From the NCBI GenBank assembly GCA_050084985.1, contig JBITNC010000001.1, positions 76,942,001 to 77,006,000 on the forward strand: a stretch of DNA of 64,000 nt, read 5' to 3'. Below, one piece after another: positions 22,527-33,960 of the stretch. This stretch comes from Nageia nagi. Lineage: Eukaryota > Pinophyta. The notes beneath the pieces were generated by a model. That model saw nothing but the letters and a program-made list of their open reading frames with translations, was not told where the DNA came from and searched no databases. Position numbers and translations under genes: made by a program. Numbering within the stretch: position 1 is the first letter of the stretch; each line of letters starts with the position of its first letter.

Positions 22527-23985
22527 CCCTTTGTAAGTATAATTAAATTGAATCTTGAAATTAAATTATGCTTGCAAAGAAAGTAAAGGTAAAAAGAAGA
22601 CAAATTTGATACTTTCTTGGTTTATTTGTCTGGATCATTTCTTAGTTTATTTGTCTGGATCATCAAGGATTTGATGATGTATATTTCCTCCTCTTTGCCT
22701 TGGTTGTGAGATGTAATAGCTTGCATGTAGTAGAATCAACCAAAAGCAAAGAATGAATCTAAAAATGAGACAAAATACTTCCAAGCATGTATATGATTGT
22801 TAACTCATACAAGATATAACAATGAACAGTAGGAGAGAACATCATAGTAGTTCATTTTATCATAAATGATATAACAAGAATGTAGCAAAGATAAAATTAA
22901 TATAATATGCATACATCATCTTGATAACACTAAATAAAAAATTACTCAATGTTTTATTCTTATAAATATATATATAAAATAAATCAGTGATAAATGGGTG
23001 TCCACAACTTCATGAGGTATATAGCCTATTCCTAAATGGAGCACATGCAATCATAACCCTATATGTTAACATCATCATGAGGTACATTCCCCATTATTAA
23101 ATGCAACATATGAATCAAGTAAAAACAACATGATGAAAATTAATTGAGATCCAACCAAAAAAGGTTACTCAAATATGGAGGTTAGTTAAGACCCAACTAG
23201 TAAAGGTAACTCAGAGCATGGATGGTTTGAATATTTCCTAGCCATGCTACATGATATGCTAACTTTCATGAGGTGCATGCTCCATTATTAGGTTTGATTA
23301 AAGGTTGATTATTTTAAATATTTCCCAATCATACATGATTATAGTACCCATGATAATATGGCTATTGGACAAAAGATTAGTTTAGTCCCAATCTCTAGGT
23401 TAATCCAAAAGAAATGGTTGGTTTAGTCCCAACCAAATGATCAAAGATAATGATGGTTATTTAATGTCTACCCAATAAGGATATGGTGTGATAAGAATGA
23501 TAACAAAACATTGAAATAATTAAATAATTATTACAAATGTAAAGGAAAGAGGGTAGAGAATAATACATGCACTTACCTTTAACAAATGATTTGATTAGAT
23601 GTGAGAATGCTAACATGAGTTCTAATGTTAACATGGGCATAGAAGGTAGCATGGGCATTGAGCCTCATGTGGAATTAGGCCTTTCCACTTTTCTAATATT
23701 AAGGTAATGTAGAGCTAATATGGTTGGCCTATGTGTAATGATTAGAATCTACATAGGATTTCTCACAACATCATCTACATGACTACTTAAATGGATGTCA
23801 TTGGTCTTGATAACAACTATTGATTGATAAAACTTTGAAGGTGTAATATTGGTTATTTGACTTGAATGTGAATATTGAACCCTATGATTTTTATTAGAGC
23901 CTAAAATATGCTAGGAACACTAGCATGGACACTGTAATGACTGTAAATTTTAACATAAAAAGCTAGCACGGGTGCTATCTCAACA
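22527..23985 (-). other. 3' untranslated region of gypsy B with word repeats
   Basis: No coding frame is recognised between the integrase end and the 3' LTR. It is full of loosely repeated words: CATGAGGTGCATGCTCCATTA-like near 23012, 23076 and 23258; GACCCAACTAGTAAAGGTAACTC-like near 23150-23215; AGTTTAGTCCCAA near 23370 and 23420; AGCATGGGCAT-like near 23600-23660; a 24-base direct duplication at about 22613-22660. The AGCATGGGCACT words also occur at 45300-45400 in the same element. Confidence 0.6.
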
Positions 23986-24493
23986 AAATAAGAATGGAAC
24001 TAGGATCATGATACTTGACTTTTGTACTAATTACTAACCAAAGGATGACCTTTGAAACCTTTGTGATGAGATTTTCTTATGCATAGAAGTGCTTTATATG
24101 ATTTACAATGGTTGAGAATTTCTTAACCTTCCACTCAATTGTTTCCAACCTATAGGCATTGTTTGGATACTTTATCTTGATGATGTATGGATCAATCCAA
24201 TTGGTCTCAAATTTACCTTTATCTTGATTCTCAACCTATGACTTATGATGATCCTCCTTAAGTACTTGATCACCTACTTGAAACTCATGTGGTATAATCT
24301 TTTTGGTATGTACTTTCTTTCATATTTTTTGATAAGCTCTAAGATGTTCCAAGGTATGGATTCTCTTTTCATCCAATACTTCTAGCTACCTTAGAATTTC
24401 TTATCACTACTCTTCCCAATCAATGATCCCTTCTAGGTATACCCTTAATGATGGTATCTCCACTTATAATGGTAATATTTCCCCATCTCTATA
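23986..24493 (-). pseudogene. integrase C-terminal part of gypsy B
   Basis: Minus-strand text includes VEIPSLRVYLEG, LDEKRIHTLEHLRAYQKI (about 24330-24390), IPHEFQVGDQVLKE, and KFETNWIDPYIIKIKYPNNAYRLE-type sequence, in which the integrase GPY/F module reads IDPYII. This is the part after the catalytic core of gypsy integrases. It begins exactly where element C is inserted; the N-terminal and core region continues at 42110. The codons on both sides of C read on in one frame when C and one copy of CTATA are left out. Confidence 0.82.
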
Positions 24494-25340
24494 TGTTGCA
24501 GTGAAAATAGAGCTGGAATGTAGAATAACATAAAATGCAATTATTCTTAAATCTTCACTGAACCTCAAATTATGTAAAATAGATAGAAATGTTGTAATTG
24601 TAAATTGATATTGATTTTTAGCTCAAACTACGATTTGCCCTTGGAAGGGACTTTTACAAATGCCATTTGCCAAAATGAAGGTATTAGATCTTCATTGTTT
24701 TTTATTTGCTTGCTTCTCTCCTTGATATGGACAACCTGTAAATCCTACACACATGCAAAAGACAATAACATCAAAGCATCTATGTATGACATGTATTAAA
24801 TTGAAGCTAACATAAAACAATAAAAGGTATGAGCTCACAAGATTTTGGTAGCATTACCCTACTTCAAAAATGGGTCAAGATTCTCTCTCTTTTGCTTTGT
24901 ATTGGCTTGTATTTATAGATTTTGGGTGAGATGTTCCAAGCCTGGTAAGGGGAAGTGAAAAGCCACCATAGGTCATAACTGACCCCCTCTATCCACATCA
25001 TCTTGGAAAATGAAACATTTCAACTTTCTCTTGCTATTTTGGTTTCTTTTTTGGCTATTACAGATTCACCGGTGATTGCTATACGACGTCGGTGATCATC
25101 TCAAAACATCGACGACTATCTTGGGTCACTGGCGACTAGTTTTCAAATTTTGTAATAATATTAAAATGACCATCAAATAGCCAATTTTATCTAAAAAGAG
25201 TCATATGACCACCCTTTTTTGCATGTACTCGATGGGAGCTATCCAATAATATGGTTTTTAAACCTATTTTATATTGTCACAAAGAGTTATGATTGTTTCA
25301 ATGTTTACTAGTTAAAAAGGGACATTTTTAGGTGTCTACA
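24494..25340 (-). repeat. 3' LTR of gypsy C
   Basis: 847 bp, minus-strand start TGTAGACACCTAAAAATG at 25340, end CACTGCAACA at 24494. TATA box TATAAATA at 24910-24917 (minus). The inner flank on the minus strand, AAAAAGGAGCAAAA (25341-25354), is the polypurine tract. Contains degenerate TCGGTGAT/TCACTGGCGAC words at 25065-25145. Confidence 0.92.
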
Positions 25341-25839
25341 TTTTGCTCCTTTTTGAATTATCAACTGAGAATGCAGTTGATGATTTCAAAAATATAGAAT
25401 GAGAAGCTTTGTCACTTGATTATTTGTTATTGCTTTTTTATGATATAAGTTTTGACTCAATTTCTTAGATGAATCAAAATTTGATTTATCAAATTATGAT
25501 AAAATGTATTTTCATTTTACATTTGATGTAGTTTTGAAAACAAATTTGAATATACTTAAGAAGTGACTGTTTTGGTATGACAATGTGTTGAGCTTGTGTG
25601 ACAGTTGCATGACATTTTTGTTATGTCATTTTGCATGTCTAGCACATGTACCATATAAGCCCTCTTTAGTGTATGAGTTTGATGGTGTTGTCCTTTGTCC
25701 CGACAACGAGGTTTCAAGATGATCTCCTGTAACAATGATACATCACATTTTATCGTATTTTGATTTTCTTGACCAATTCAAGGTTATTTTGAGAAAATTT
25801 TAATATTCTCATGGCTATTCCCAAATGCGCATTTTACTT

Positions 25840-26345
25840 CCAATCACCAGTGTTTAGTGATAGTCGCCAAGCATCCGTGTTCAAGTCACCGTGTTTATTT
25901 ACAGTCACCAACGTCCATATTCAAGTCGTTGGGTACTTCAAAAAGAAAAAAATTTTAACTTTTTCTTATTCATTTCTTTTTAGCTGTCACTTTCATTTTT
26001 CAGCTAGAACTAATTTTTATTGCGATCTCATTGATTTCTAGCTATTGATATTTGTTACAATCATCATGCCTCCACGTAGATGCTCCTCTAGACGTTCTCG
26101 ACCTATCTGGGAAGAGGTAGGGTTTTGAAATAACTTTCTTTTCTATTTTTTGTTTATAACTTGTAATTTAACTATTAATTTCAAAATTAAAACCATGAAT
26201 GACATTTAAAAATTATTTTAATTATTTTTATCGGATAAATTTTGTAAATCCTACTTTTATTTATATTTTTTGTGAAATTTTTCATAATTCAGCCTTGGTC
26301 ACCGACCTAGGCCGAACGATGATAGAGTCACCGATGTTTGGAATG
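25840..26345. repeat. degenerate GTCACCG-type motif words of element C
   Basis: Scattered imperfect words of the type AATCACCAGTGTTTAGTGA, GTCACCGTGTT, GTCACCAACGTCC (25840-25940) and GTCACCGATGTTTGG (about 26325-26342). Related words occur in both LTRs and at 41085-41230 on the far side of the element. The stretch 25355-25839 holds nothing else that I recognise. Confidence 0.55.
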
Positions 26346-28450
26346 CGAATGCTGATGTCTGAGTATTACCTATTAGAAACACGATGTTTTAGTATGAAAT
26401 GCTATTTTTTTTTTGAGCTGAACCTTTTTAACATTACACAGGTTCGAGACATCTTTGAGCCTCGAGGTAGATATCCCTCGATTCTACAGGAGGGTATAGG
26501 TCTTCTAGGTCTAGCCGATCATACCTTTTTTAGGTCCATTGGTTTTGTAGTGGGTCCACACATGGGTCGCATTCATTGGGAGTATCCTTTATTGGTTGCA
26601 TTGTTAGATAGATGGGATGCAGTGACATGTACTTTTCATCTTCCAACAGGGGAGATGACTGTCACAATGGAGGATATACATAGATTGTATAGACTTCCTA
26701 TTCATGGATAGAGGATTTTGCCTATGGTGGATAGAATAGGAGCTTTACCTGCTATTTTTTATTTATATGGGGCCGCTCAGGTTGATACTATTATTTCTAA
26801 GATTATTTAGGTGGCATCCGATATTACTAGTATTGGATGGAGGACAGCAGGGGATGATCCATTTTTCATACTTGATGGGTTTAGTACAGTGTTATGCTCT
26901 CCTGATATTGGCATGGAGGTTTTCATGGTCATTATTCCCCATTATTGTAGATAGGATGCAAAGGGTACAGTGTATGCTTGGGCACCCACATTATTAGCTT
27001 AGATTTATAGGGAGCTATTCTTTTATTCTCAAGGGCATAGGGCCTCTTTATCAGTTACTATCCCCTTGCAGGCATGGGCTTATGAGCATATAGCTATGGC
27101 TCATCCTCCAAGGTTGCTGATGCTGGGGTTTGGTAGTCACTTGGACTATGAGGTTGGCATAGTTTGATGGTGTGATGATTTTTATATTCACCCATCGGAT
27201 GGAGTTCATCGAGATGTGAGCTATTATTGCCATATGCTTAGTCACTTGATTCCAGATCAAGTGAGATTCAGACCTTACCGTTTGTATCTTATCTGGGAGA
27301 GCTTGTAGCTGAGCTTACTGGTATTTGGCAGCCATGTGTTTTGAGTGGTCATCAGCTAATTTTTTGGAGTATTTTCATTTTGAGTGAGTGCACCATCAGT
27401 TTGACCTAGTTCAAGATGTACCTACCCCATCAGTGCCATATCAGCATGAGGGCACTATCTCAATAGATAGTATACAGTCATTGGTTTATGCAAAGCCTGA
27501 TCCTACTCAAGAGGAGGGATCATTGGAGGATGATACTAGGGAGGATGATGTCGGGGTGTCTGAGGCATTCAAGGCCTAGTGGAGGAGGGAGATGATGGCC
27601 TAGAGGGTGGATTGGAGGGTGATGCATTCATCGATGCATCGATGTTGTTGAGGAGTTGGGTGCAGCAAAGGAGGGGGAGAGGTAGGGAGGAGCCTACAAG
27701 AGCAGAGGCTACAAGAGAGGAGGCTACTGATGAGGAGGTTATGGTAGATGCTCCTAAGGAGTTAGCTCCTGAGGAGGAGGCTACAGGTGTAGGTGAGGAG
27801 GGAGCTACCCCAGAGGTTGCTGCGAAGTCAAGGAGGCTCCTGCTACATAGGTTCCTAGCATTGATATTTTGCTAGGAGATATTTATGAGCTAAGACACAA
27901 TTAGCATAGGCCCACTCATGCATGTACAAGTATAGGGTTGAGCAAGATAGGTACAGATAGGAGAGAGATGAGGCTCATTCCTCTTTACAGGGAGCTCAGG
28001 CTCATAGCTAGGAGTAGCATCTACTTCCAGGGGTGGTCCTTTAGTTTTCAGTCATGGCATTTATTAGTAGCAAGATTTTTACAATGGTATAGTACAGATG
28101 TGGTGACAAATGTTCTAGATTTTACTTTGGGGGCTCACTATCCTATACCTCAGATAGTTATATGCCTATAGATATCTCAGCGTATCAGATAGGCAGCAGT
28201 GCATAGGGCACAGTTGGATCTCCTAGCAGGACTCAAAGGTCACAAGGTTTTCCTAGTAGGGTGGTACACCCTGGGAATCTCCCTTAGGCGTTGTTGGTTC
28301 ATCCAAGTTATAAGGAGCTCAACGTTTGGGTAGTCCTATAGGATCCATAGGCACTACTCCTCCAGGTCAGGGTACCGAAGAGACTAGTAGACGGTGGAGG
28401 CGATCGAGTAGTCCTAGCAGACAAGGCAGTGGTTAGGGTAGTCCTTGAGG
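26066..28450 (+). pseudogene. antisense plant mobile domain (PMD) gene inside element C, two exons
   Basis: The gene runs opposite to gag-pol. Exon 1 (26066-26116) encodes MPPRRCSSRRSRPIWEE, and exon 2 starts at 26442 in the same phase with VRDIFEPRGRYPS. Then come LLVALLDRWDAVTCTFHLP, TGEMTVTMEDIHRLYRLPI (about 26590-26705), the hallmark of plant mobile domain proteins (PF10536; MAIN/MAIL and transposon-borne relatives): Trp-Asp, a Thr-Phe-His-Leu strand and a Leu-Pro turn. The domain continues to about 27340 across several stops (first TAG at 26709). An acidic Glu/Ala-rich region (about 27570-27830) and a Ser/Arg/Gly-rich tail (to about 28448) follow. PMD function is nuclear and poorly known. 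Antisense extra ORFs between pol and the 3' LTR are known in Tat elements. Dead in this copy. Confidence 0.75.
26117..26441 (+). other. probable intron in the PMD gene
   Basis: Donor GAG/GTAGGG, a T-rich tract followed by CATTACACAG/GT at the acceptor, 325 bp, phase 0 on both sides. Splicing joins a basic N-terminus to the conserved VRDIFEPRG start of the domain. An open frame running through the intron from 26199 is better explained by chance. Confidence 0.6.
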
Positions 28451-28979
28451 ATACCCTTTTTCATGATGTTATTTTTATATGCTTATGAGGTTATTGGACC
28501 CTTGTATTTTATTGTATGATTTATGATGTTATGATGACCTTTTGATGGACTATGATGATGTATATATAGATAATCTTTGATATTTATGGTATTGTATGAT
28601 TTTTGATGCATGAGTTTTCGTTTTATACATAGACTTGTGATAAAATAGATATGATTTGATGTTATATAGATCATAATTGTCTTTTAATTACTTGATGATG
28701 AATAGATGATAGATGTAATTTTCAAAATGTATGATGCATAGATATAATTGTGGAATGTATGGTGTATAATGATAAAATATATAACATATATCAAAAATTA
28801 GTTTGATGATGTTACTAATATCAAAACTAAGTTAATAATAAGTCGATTATAGTTGATATAAAAAATAAATCTAATTTATAATTTTAATAAGTTAAGTTAT
28901 TTAAGGACATATTTTTATTATATTTTTGTGGAATCAGATGCATCATCTTCGTACTTGGCAATTTTACAATAAACTTCTT

Positions 28980-29270
28980 GACATGACAAACTAATGACTT
29001 ATGGATGTATATGAACATTAACTTTATCTTGGTTAGGGGAACAATAAATAATCATTCTTATCCTTTCCAAAGAAAATCAATTTTAATAATGTTCAAAGGT
29101 AATAGATAATAGTGAAAATGGCTTGGCATGACACACTAGTAACTTATGGATGCATATGAACATTAACTTTATTTTGGTCAGGGGAACAATAAATAATCAT
29201 TCTTATCCTTTCCAAAGAAAAGAAATTTTTAATAATGTTCAAAGGTAATAGATAATAATAAATATGGATT
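28980..29270. repeat. two-copy tandem repeat, unit 145 bp
   Basis: CATGACAAACTAATGACTTATGGATG (near 28982) recurs as CATGACACACTAGTAACTTATGGATG (near 29127). GGGGAACAATAAATAATCATTC and TAATGTTCAAAGGTAATAGA repeat in register with it. Confidence 0.85.
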
Positions 29271-30245
29271 TAACAAAATGATACAAATGACTCTAAACAC
29301 AAACAAATTACAAACCATGACAAAAGATTAGGTGATTTTGGATTAATAACCAAGTTATGATAACATCTACCTTATCTTTCTTTATCTCAAGATTTGAAAA
29401 CCTAAGATGATATCAAACAATATTGTTATATGTTGATAAAAAATCTATAAACTCCAGTGTGTGTAGTGAGATTCATTTCCTTTCTTAGATCATTTGAGAT
29501 GAAATATCCTAGAGACATTAATAAGCTAGTCTATCCGTATGAAACATAGAGGTCCATAGGAAAGAAGGTCGCTAACCAAAATGGACATATCACCACTCAT
29601 AAGGTATGCCTCATTGCCAGATAGGCATCCATAGCCTTGATGAGGATTAACCCCTTGATCCCACTACAACCTTGCTCTATTCCAATCAGGCATCCATAGC
29701 CCCGGTAGAGGATATTGTAATCACCCAAGAATCATCAATATAATGTAGCAATTTTTTTTTTTAACTATCAAATGATTCTTGGGTTCGAGATGAAGCGAAT
29801 AATAGGATAGACGCATAACTTTCACTCTTAATATCTTTTAGAATGATTTCATTCAAATTCTCTTAGAATTTTTTAATGTCGTAAGTGTTTGGAGTTTTTA
29901 GATTTTCCTTCAATCACAAACTTTATGTTTTTCTATCATCTATGGTATATCATTTCTTTATAAAAGAAAGGACAAAGTGAATGTAGTGATAACAAGGAGA
30001 TTATTCTAAAATGACCTTTTCACACATTACACATTTACTGGATAATCACTTTTATAATGACATGCAACATATATTCACATCATACGAGGGCAGGGCACCC
30101 AATTGCCAAGTAACCTCTAGATGTTTCCATCTAGGTAGATTTTATAATTTTATAATTTTTATGTGTTTTATAGTTTTCAATTTTTTAGGATTTTATAATT
30201 TTTAATTTTTTAAGATTTTATCATTTTTTCTAGGGAATCTATTCA

Positions 30246-30276
30246 TGACGCGTTCAAATCGAGTTTGAACCCGTCA
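30246..30276. other. near-perfect 13-bp inverted repeat (hairpin)
   Basis: Arms TGACGCGTTCAAA and TTTGAACCCGTCA, one mismatch, 5-base loop TCGAG. It lies 100 bases beyond the stop of the extra sense ORF and is unusually rich in CpG for this AT-rich, CpG-poor region. Function unknown; an RNA structure or a protein site are both possible. Confidence 0.7.
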
Positions 30277-30376
30277 GGATTAAATGAGCAATGTGTCAAA
30301 CTAAACAAAAAACTAAAATCTAATACCACTTGATTATGATAAATTTTTGGAACACAATAATCTAAGTGTTCGAATG

Positions 30377-31442
30377 TTACGATTTGTGTGATAGAATGAT
30401 TTGTTCTAGATGTTTTAAATTCAGGTTGTGAGTATAATCAACTATTATTTTGGGCTTTTCTATAGGCCACAGAAGATAGAAATATATCATTAAATCATAT
30501 TCTGAGTTAGGAAAACACCATAACTCAAATGCGTTGATACAAACAATAACTTGATATCCATTTACTTTGACATCCCAACCGTAAGATTCACGTGCATCAT
30601 AGAATGTCAAGGCCATTTTTTGTTGTATTTCAAGAGGCATGGAAAAGATATTTGAATACAAAGGAGTAGGAATGTTAGAATAATTTCATAAAGATATCTT
30701 TGTCATACCTACTTTCGAACCCTGGAAGATAACTTCCATTATTCTGTACTCTATGTCCTTTTGATAGTTTTTCGGTAATCTCATTTCTAACCCTTATTTG
30801 ATTCATCGTTGTAAGTTCGGCAATATGACAAGCTTGCCTTTTCTCCAACTTTCGTTCCCAAATTGTATGTCGCATTTGTATGCAAAGAAATCTATGAGTT
30901 TGCCTATATTATTGTTGTAACATTCTAGGAGGAAAATCCACAAAAGTATTTGAAAAATCATAAATTACCCTTTTATGAGGTAAATAATGTAAAATTTCAT
31001 CCATCCATTCTAGGCTTTTGGTTAATTGTTTAATGTATTTTAGCCTAGCTAAAAGGAGTGAATACTCAGTTAATTGGCAATTTATGACAATTCTCGGTAT
31101 TCCATAAGGCCATTGTAGGCAGAAAGCTATTATTTCTTGTGATATTCTTTCCATATGGGTGAAATAGATTTGTGGATCTAAAATAATGCTTACTTCGTAT
31201 CCACAAAAAGTGACTTCCCAACCATTATTTATACCACAAAACATATGGTGTGTTCTTTCAAATTGTTCATCAATAGTCAATCGTAAATAATTTAAGAGAT
31301 TAAAATCAAATCCATGTTTTAAATATGTTAATGCTAAATCACCTGGATATCTTGGTGATGAAAATCGTACTTGTGGTTGCACTATGCTACCTTCAGTAGA
31401 TTCCTTTGCCAGATTCATCTTTTCTATTTTAATCATTAACAC
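30377..31442 (-). pseudogene. extra sense ORF of element C with a duplicated unknown domain
   Basis: I do not recognise this protein. It starts at 31442 (MLMIKIEKMNLAKE), about 100 bases after the integrase, and reads 177 codons to a TAA at 30909 (CAA-to-TAA type), then on in the same frame to 30675, then after a one-base shift to 30377. Two regions resemble each other. In the first, GWEVTFCGYEVSI is followed by a Glu, then LQWPYGIPRIVINC and a Leu-rich end. In the second, GWDVKVNGYQVIV is followed by LLWPIEKPKIIVDY and LNLKHLEQI. The shared pattern is GW(E/D)V--GY-V, then WP---P(K/R)I. Apart from one stop and one frameshift the ORF is open, so it was probably under selection until recently. 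No signal peptide or membrane segment is evident. Confidence 0.6.
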
Positions 31443-31544
31443 TTGACAAATATTAATACTTTTATTTATTTATTATTTCAATAATAAAATAAAATGAAAG
31501 AAAACTAATGTACATTTTTTTTATGTATAGAAGGATCGAAGATG

Positions 31545-32640
31545 CATGATATTTATATTTTCACGCTCTTCATTTCCTTCTAAATTTGATAAATGATAAG
31601 TTCCTTTACCGATTTTTTCTTAATGATATATGGTCCTAACCAATTTGGAGCAAACTTATCTCTAAGCTATCGTTCTATTCGTGAAGTTTGTTGATTTTCT
31701 TTTAAAACCAAATCACCTATTTTGAACTCACGAATTAGAGCCCTTTTATCAAAAGCTCATTTTATCCTCTTTTGATAAACCACCATATGCTCTAAAGCAT
31801 TGATACATTTTTCATCTAAAAGCAATAACTAATCTAAGCGAGTCTATCTTGCTTCCTCATCAGAATTTTGCTTACTTAGATTTACTCTAAGGGATGTTAT
31901 CTCAAGTTCTATGGGTAGGATGGCTTCTGTTCCATATACTAAAGAGAATGGTGTTGCCCTAATAGGAGTGTGTACACTGGTACGATAAACCCATAAGGGT
32001 TTTGGTATTTGCATATGCCAATCTCTATGAGAATCATTTACTATTTTTACTAAGATGTTCCGAATAGTTTTATTAGTAGCCTCTGCCTGTCCATTGCCTT
32101 GTGGATAATATGGAGTGGAAAAAATTTGTTTAATTTTATACTTATCACATATTTGTTTTACATCCTTATTTTTAAAATTCTTTCCATTATCCGTGATTAA
32201 TTGGTTCAGTATGTCGAATCTACATATAATATAATTTTCTATAAATTCAGCAATTTGTGAACTAGTGGTGGAAGTCATGGGAATAGCCTCTACCCATTTA
32301 GTAAAATATTTAGTTTCTATGATGATGAACTTGTGTCCACCAAAAGATATAGGTGTAATTTATCTTATTAAATCTAATGCCCATTTAGAGAATGGCCAAA
32401 GTGATTGTATAGGATGTAGTTCTTGAGATGGTTATGAAAATAAATGAGCGTATTGTTGACATTTAAAACATTTTTTAACATATTCACAACAATCCTTTTC
32501 CATAGTTGGCCAATAATACCCCATTCATATTAATCATTTTACAATTGTAACACCATTAAAATGTCCTCTACATGTTCCATCATGGGCGGAGGATATAGCC
32601 TTTTTAATATCATTACATTCAAGACATCTGAGTAAAATAC
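31545..32640 (-). pseudogene. integrase of gypsy C, catalytic triad intact
   Basis: Inserts element DNA into the genome. The zinc-binding N-terminus reads AHDGTCRGHFNG, then GYYWPTMEKDCCEYVKKCFKCQ (about 32440-32610), with the paired His and CxxC present. The core has WALDLI (about 32365-32380), LITDNGKNF (about 32180-32205) and GQAEATNK (about 32065-32090), the three acidic residues of the DDE triad. The text WVYRTSVHTPIRATPFSLVYGTEAILP then leads to a stop near 31844; beyond it are INALEHMVVYQKR, KIGDLVLKE and APNWLGPYIIKK (about 31610-31800), the GPY/F module. The longest clean run is 144 codons (31844-32278). A few stops interrupt the ends. Confidence 0.9.
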
Positions 32641-32649
32641 CATTGAAAT

Positions 32650-33960
32650 TTTATCGATGTAAGATATCCCTTATCAAACAATATTTAGTTGCTTTGATTC
32701 TAAAAGCTCGTCGTGATGATTTATTAAGGTTTGCAAGAAGAGTTCCAAATTTTAAAAAATCTATCAATTCTTTGTACCAATTATCTTTATCAGTTACGTC
32801 AATATTTAGTACATTTTTTTCTTCATCTTCCTGTTGTAATGATGATTGAGACAATTGAATTATTTCAACTTGAAATGAAGATTTTTTAGGATCTTCTGGG
32901 ATAAGAGATCCAATAGAATCCATAGCATTTGCAAATCTATTAGATGATCTTGGTGTCGCTTCTATACTAAATTGGTCAAAAAAATTTAATAATTCCTCAA
33001 CTAATGCTTTATACTTTTGAAGTAAAGGTTCTTTACATTGATAGATTCCTTTCACTTGATTTACGATGAGTAAAGAATCTCCAATAATCTTAATTCTTTT
33101 AAGTTTTAATTTAATAGTAGTTTTTAATGCTAATATCAAAGCTTTGTATTCTACATTATTATTAGTACAAGGAAATTTTAATTTAAATGAATATGGTATA
33201 GGAATCCCTTGCGGGGTTATAAATACAACACCTGCTCCACCACCTTGTTCACATCAAGAACCATCAAAGTGTATTGTCATATCCCAATCATCTTCAAGTT
33301 CTACAGGTATTTCAATTTCATCTAATTGAAACATCCCATCATCAGGTAATTCAATGACAAGGGGTTTATTATCTTGCAATGGAGCATCAGTGAGATAATC
33401 AGTAATTACTTATCCTTTTATTGACTTTTGTCCAATAAAATGTAAATCAAATTCGGTTAAGTGCATTATCCACTTTGCAGTTCTTAAATTTTGATAGGTT
33501 TTATTCATCATATATTTCAATAGATCCACTTTAGAGATGACATATGTTGTATGATTTAGTATATAATGTCAAAGTTTTTTGGTAGCAAAAATGATAGCAA
33601 GACATAATTTTTCCAAATATATATACTTAATCTCGTAGCTCACAAGGGTTCTACTCAGATAATATATAGCTTGTTCTTTATTGTGTTCATTCTTTTGAGC
33701 AAGCATTTTTCCTAAAGCATTTTTAGTAGCAGAGATATATAACAAAAAGGGTACATCTTTTCTTGGTGGACTTAAGACAGGAGGAGATAATAAATATCTT
33801 TTAATTTCATCAAATGCATCTTGTTGCTCTTTGCCCCAATGATATTCTACTCCCTTTTTTTAATAATTTTGTAAATGGTTTACATTTATCAGAAAGTTGA
33901 GCTATAAACCTTCTAATGGCTTGTAACTTACCCTGTAAACTTTGTAATTATTTTAGATTT
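32650..33960 (-). pseudogene. RNase H regions of gypsy C, including an archaeal-type RNase H
   Basis: The second RNase H domain (32651-33300) is clear: MTIHFDGS, then a stop, then GGGAGVVFITPQG, NNVEYKALILALK, KIIGDSLLIVNQVKG, and SNRFANAMDSIGS at the end. The residues Asp, Glu, Asp and the final Asp of the RNase H fold are all there; one TGA directly after FDGS breaks the frame. This archaeal-type domain in addition to the normal one is the mark of Athila/Tat elements. The first, ordinary RNase H region (about 33400-33960) is recognisable only in fragments because of several frameshifts. Confidence 0.82.

Larger units (their letters stand above)
28451..30376. other. region between the convergent extra genes of element C
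   Basis: About 1.9 kb with no gene that I can support. It holds a 145-bp tandem repeat (28980-29270), a weak CAGGCATCCATAGCC repeat (about 29620 and 29690) and a hairpin (30246-30276), described separately. Confidence 0.6.

Noticed and set aside
26199-26711. A single-exon PMD protein starting at 26199
   Set aside because: The part before 26442 is low-complexity and has the GT...AG borders of an intron; MPPRRC...IWEE followed by VRDIFEP is a more natural start.
30909-31442. Retroviral-type envelope gene in the position after integrase
   Set aside because: No signal peptide, no transmembrane segment and no cleavage motif; the ORF is soluble-looking with a duplicated domain.
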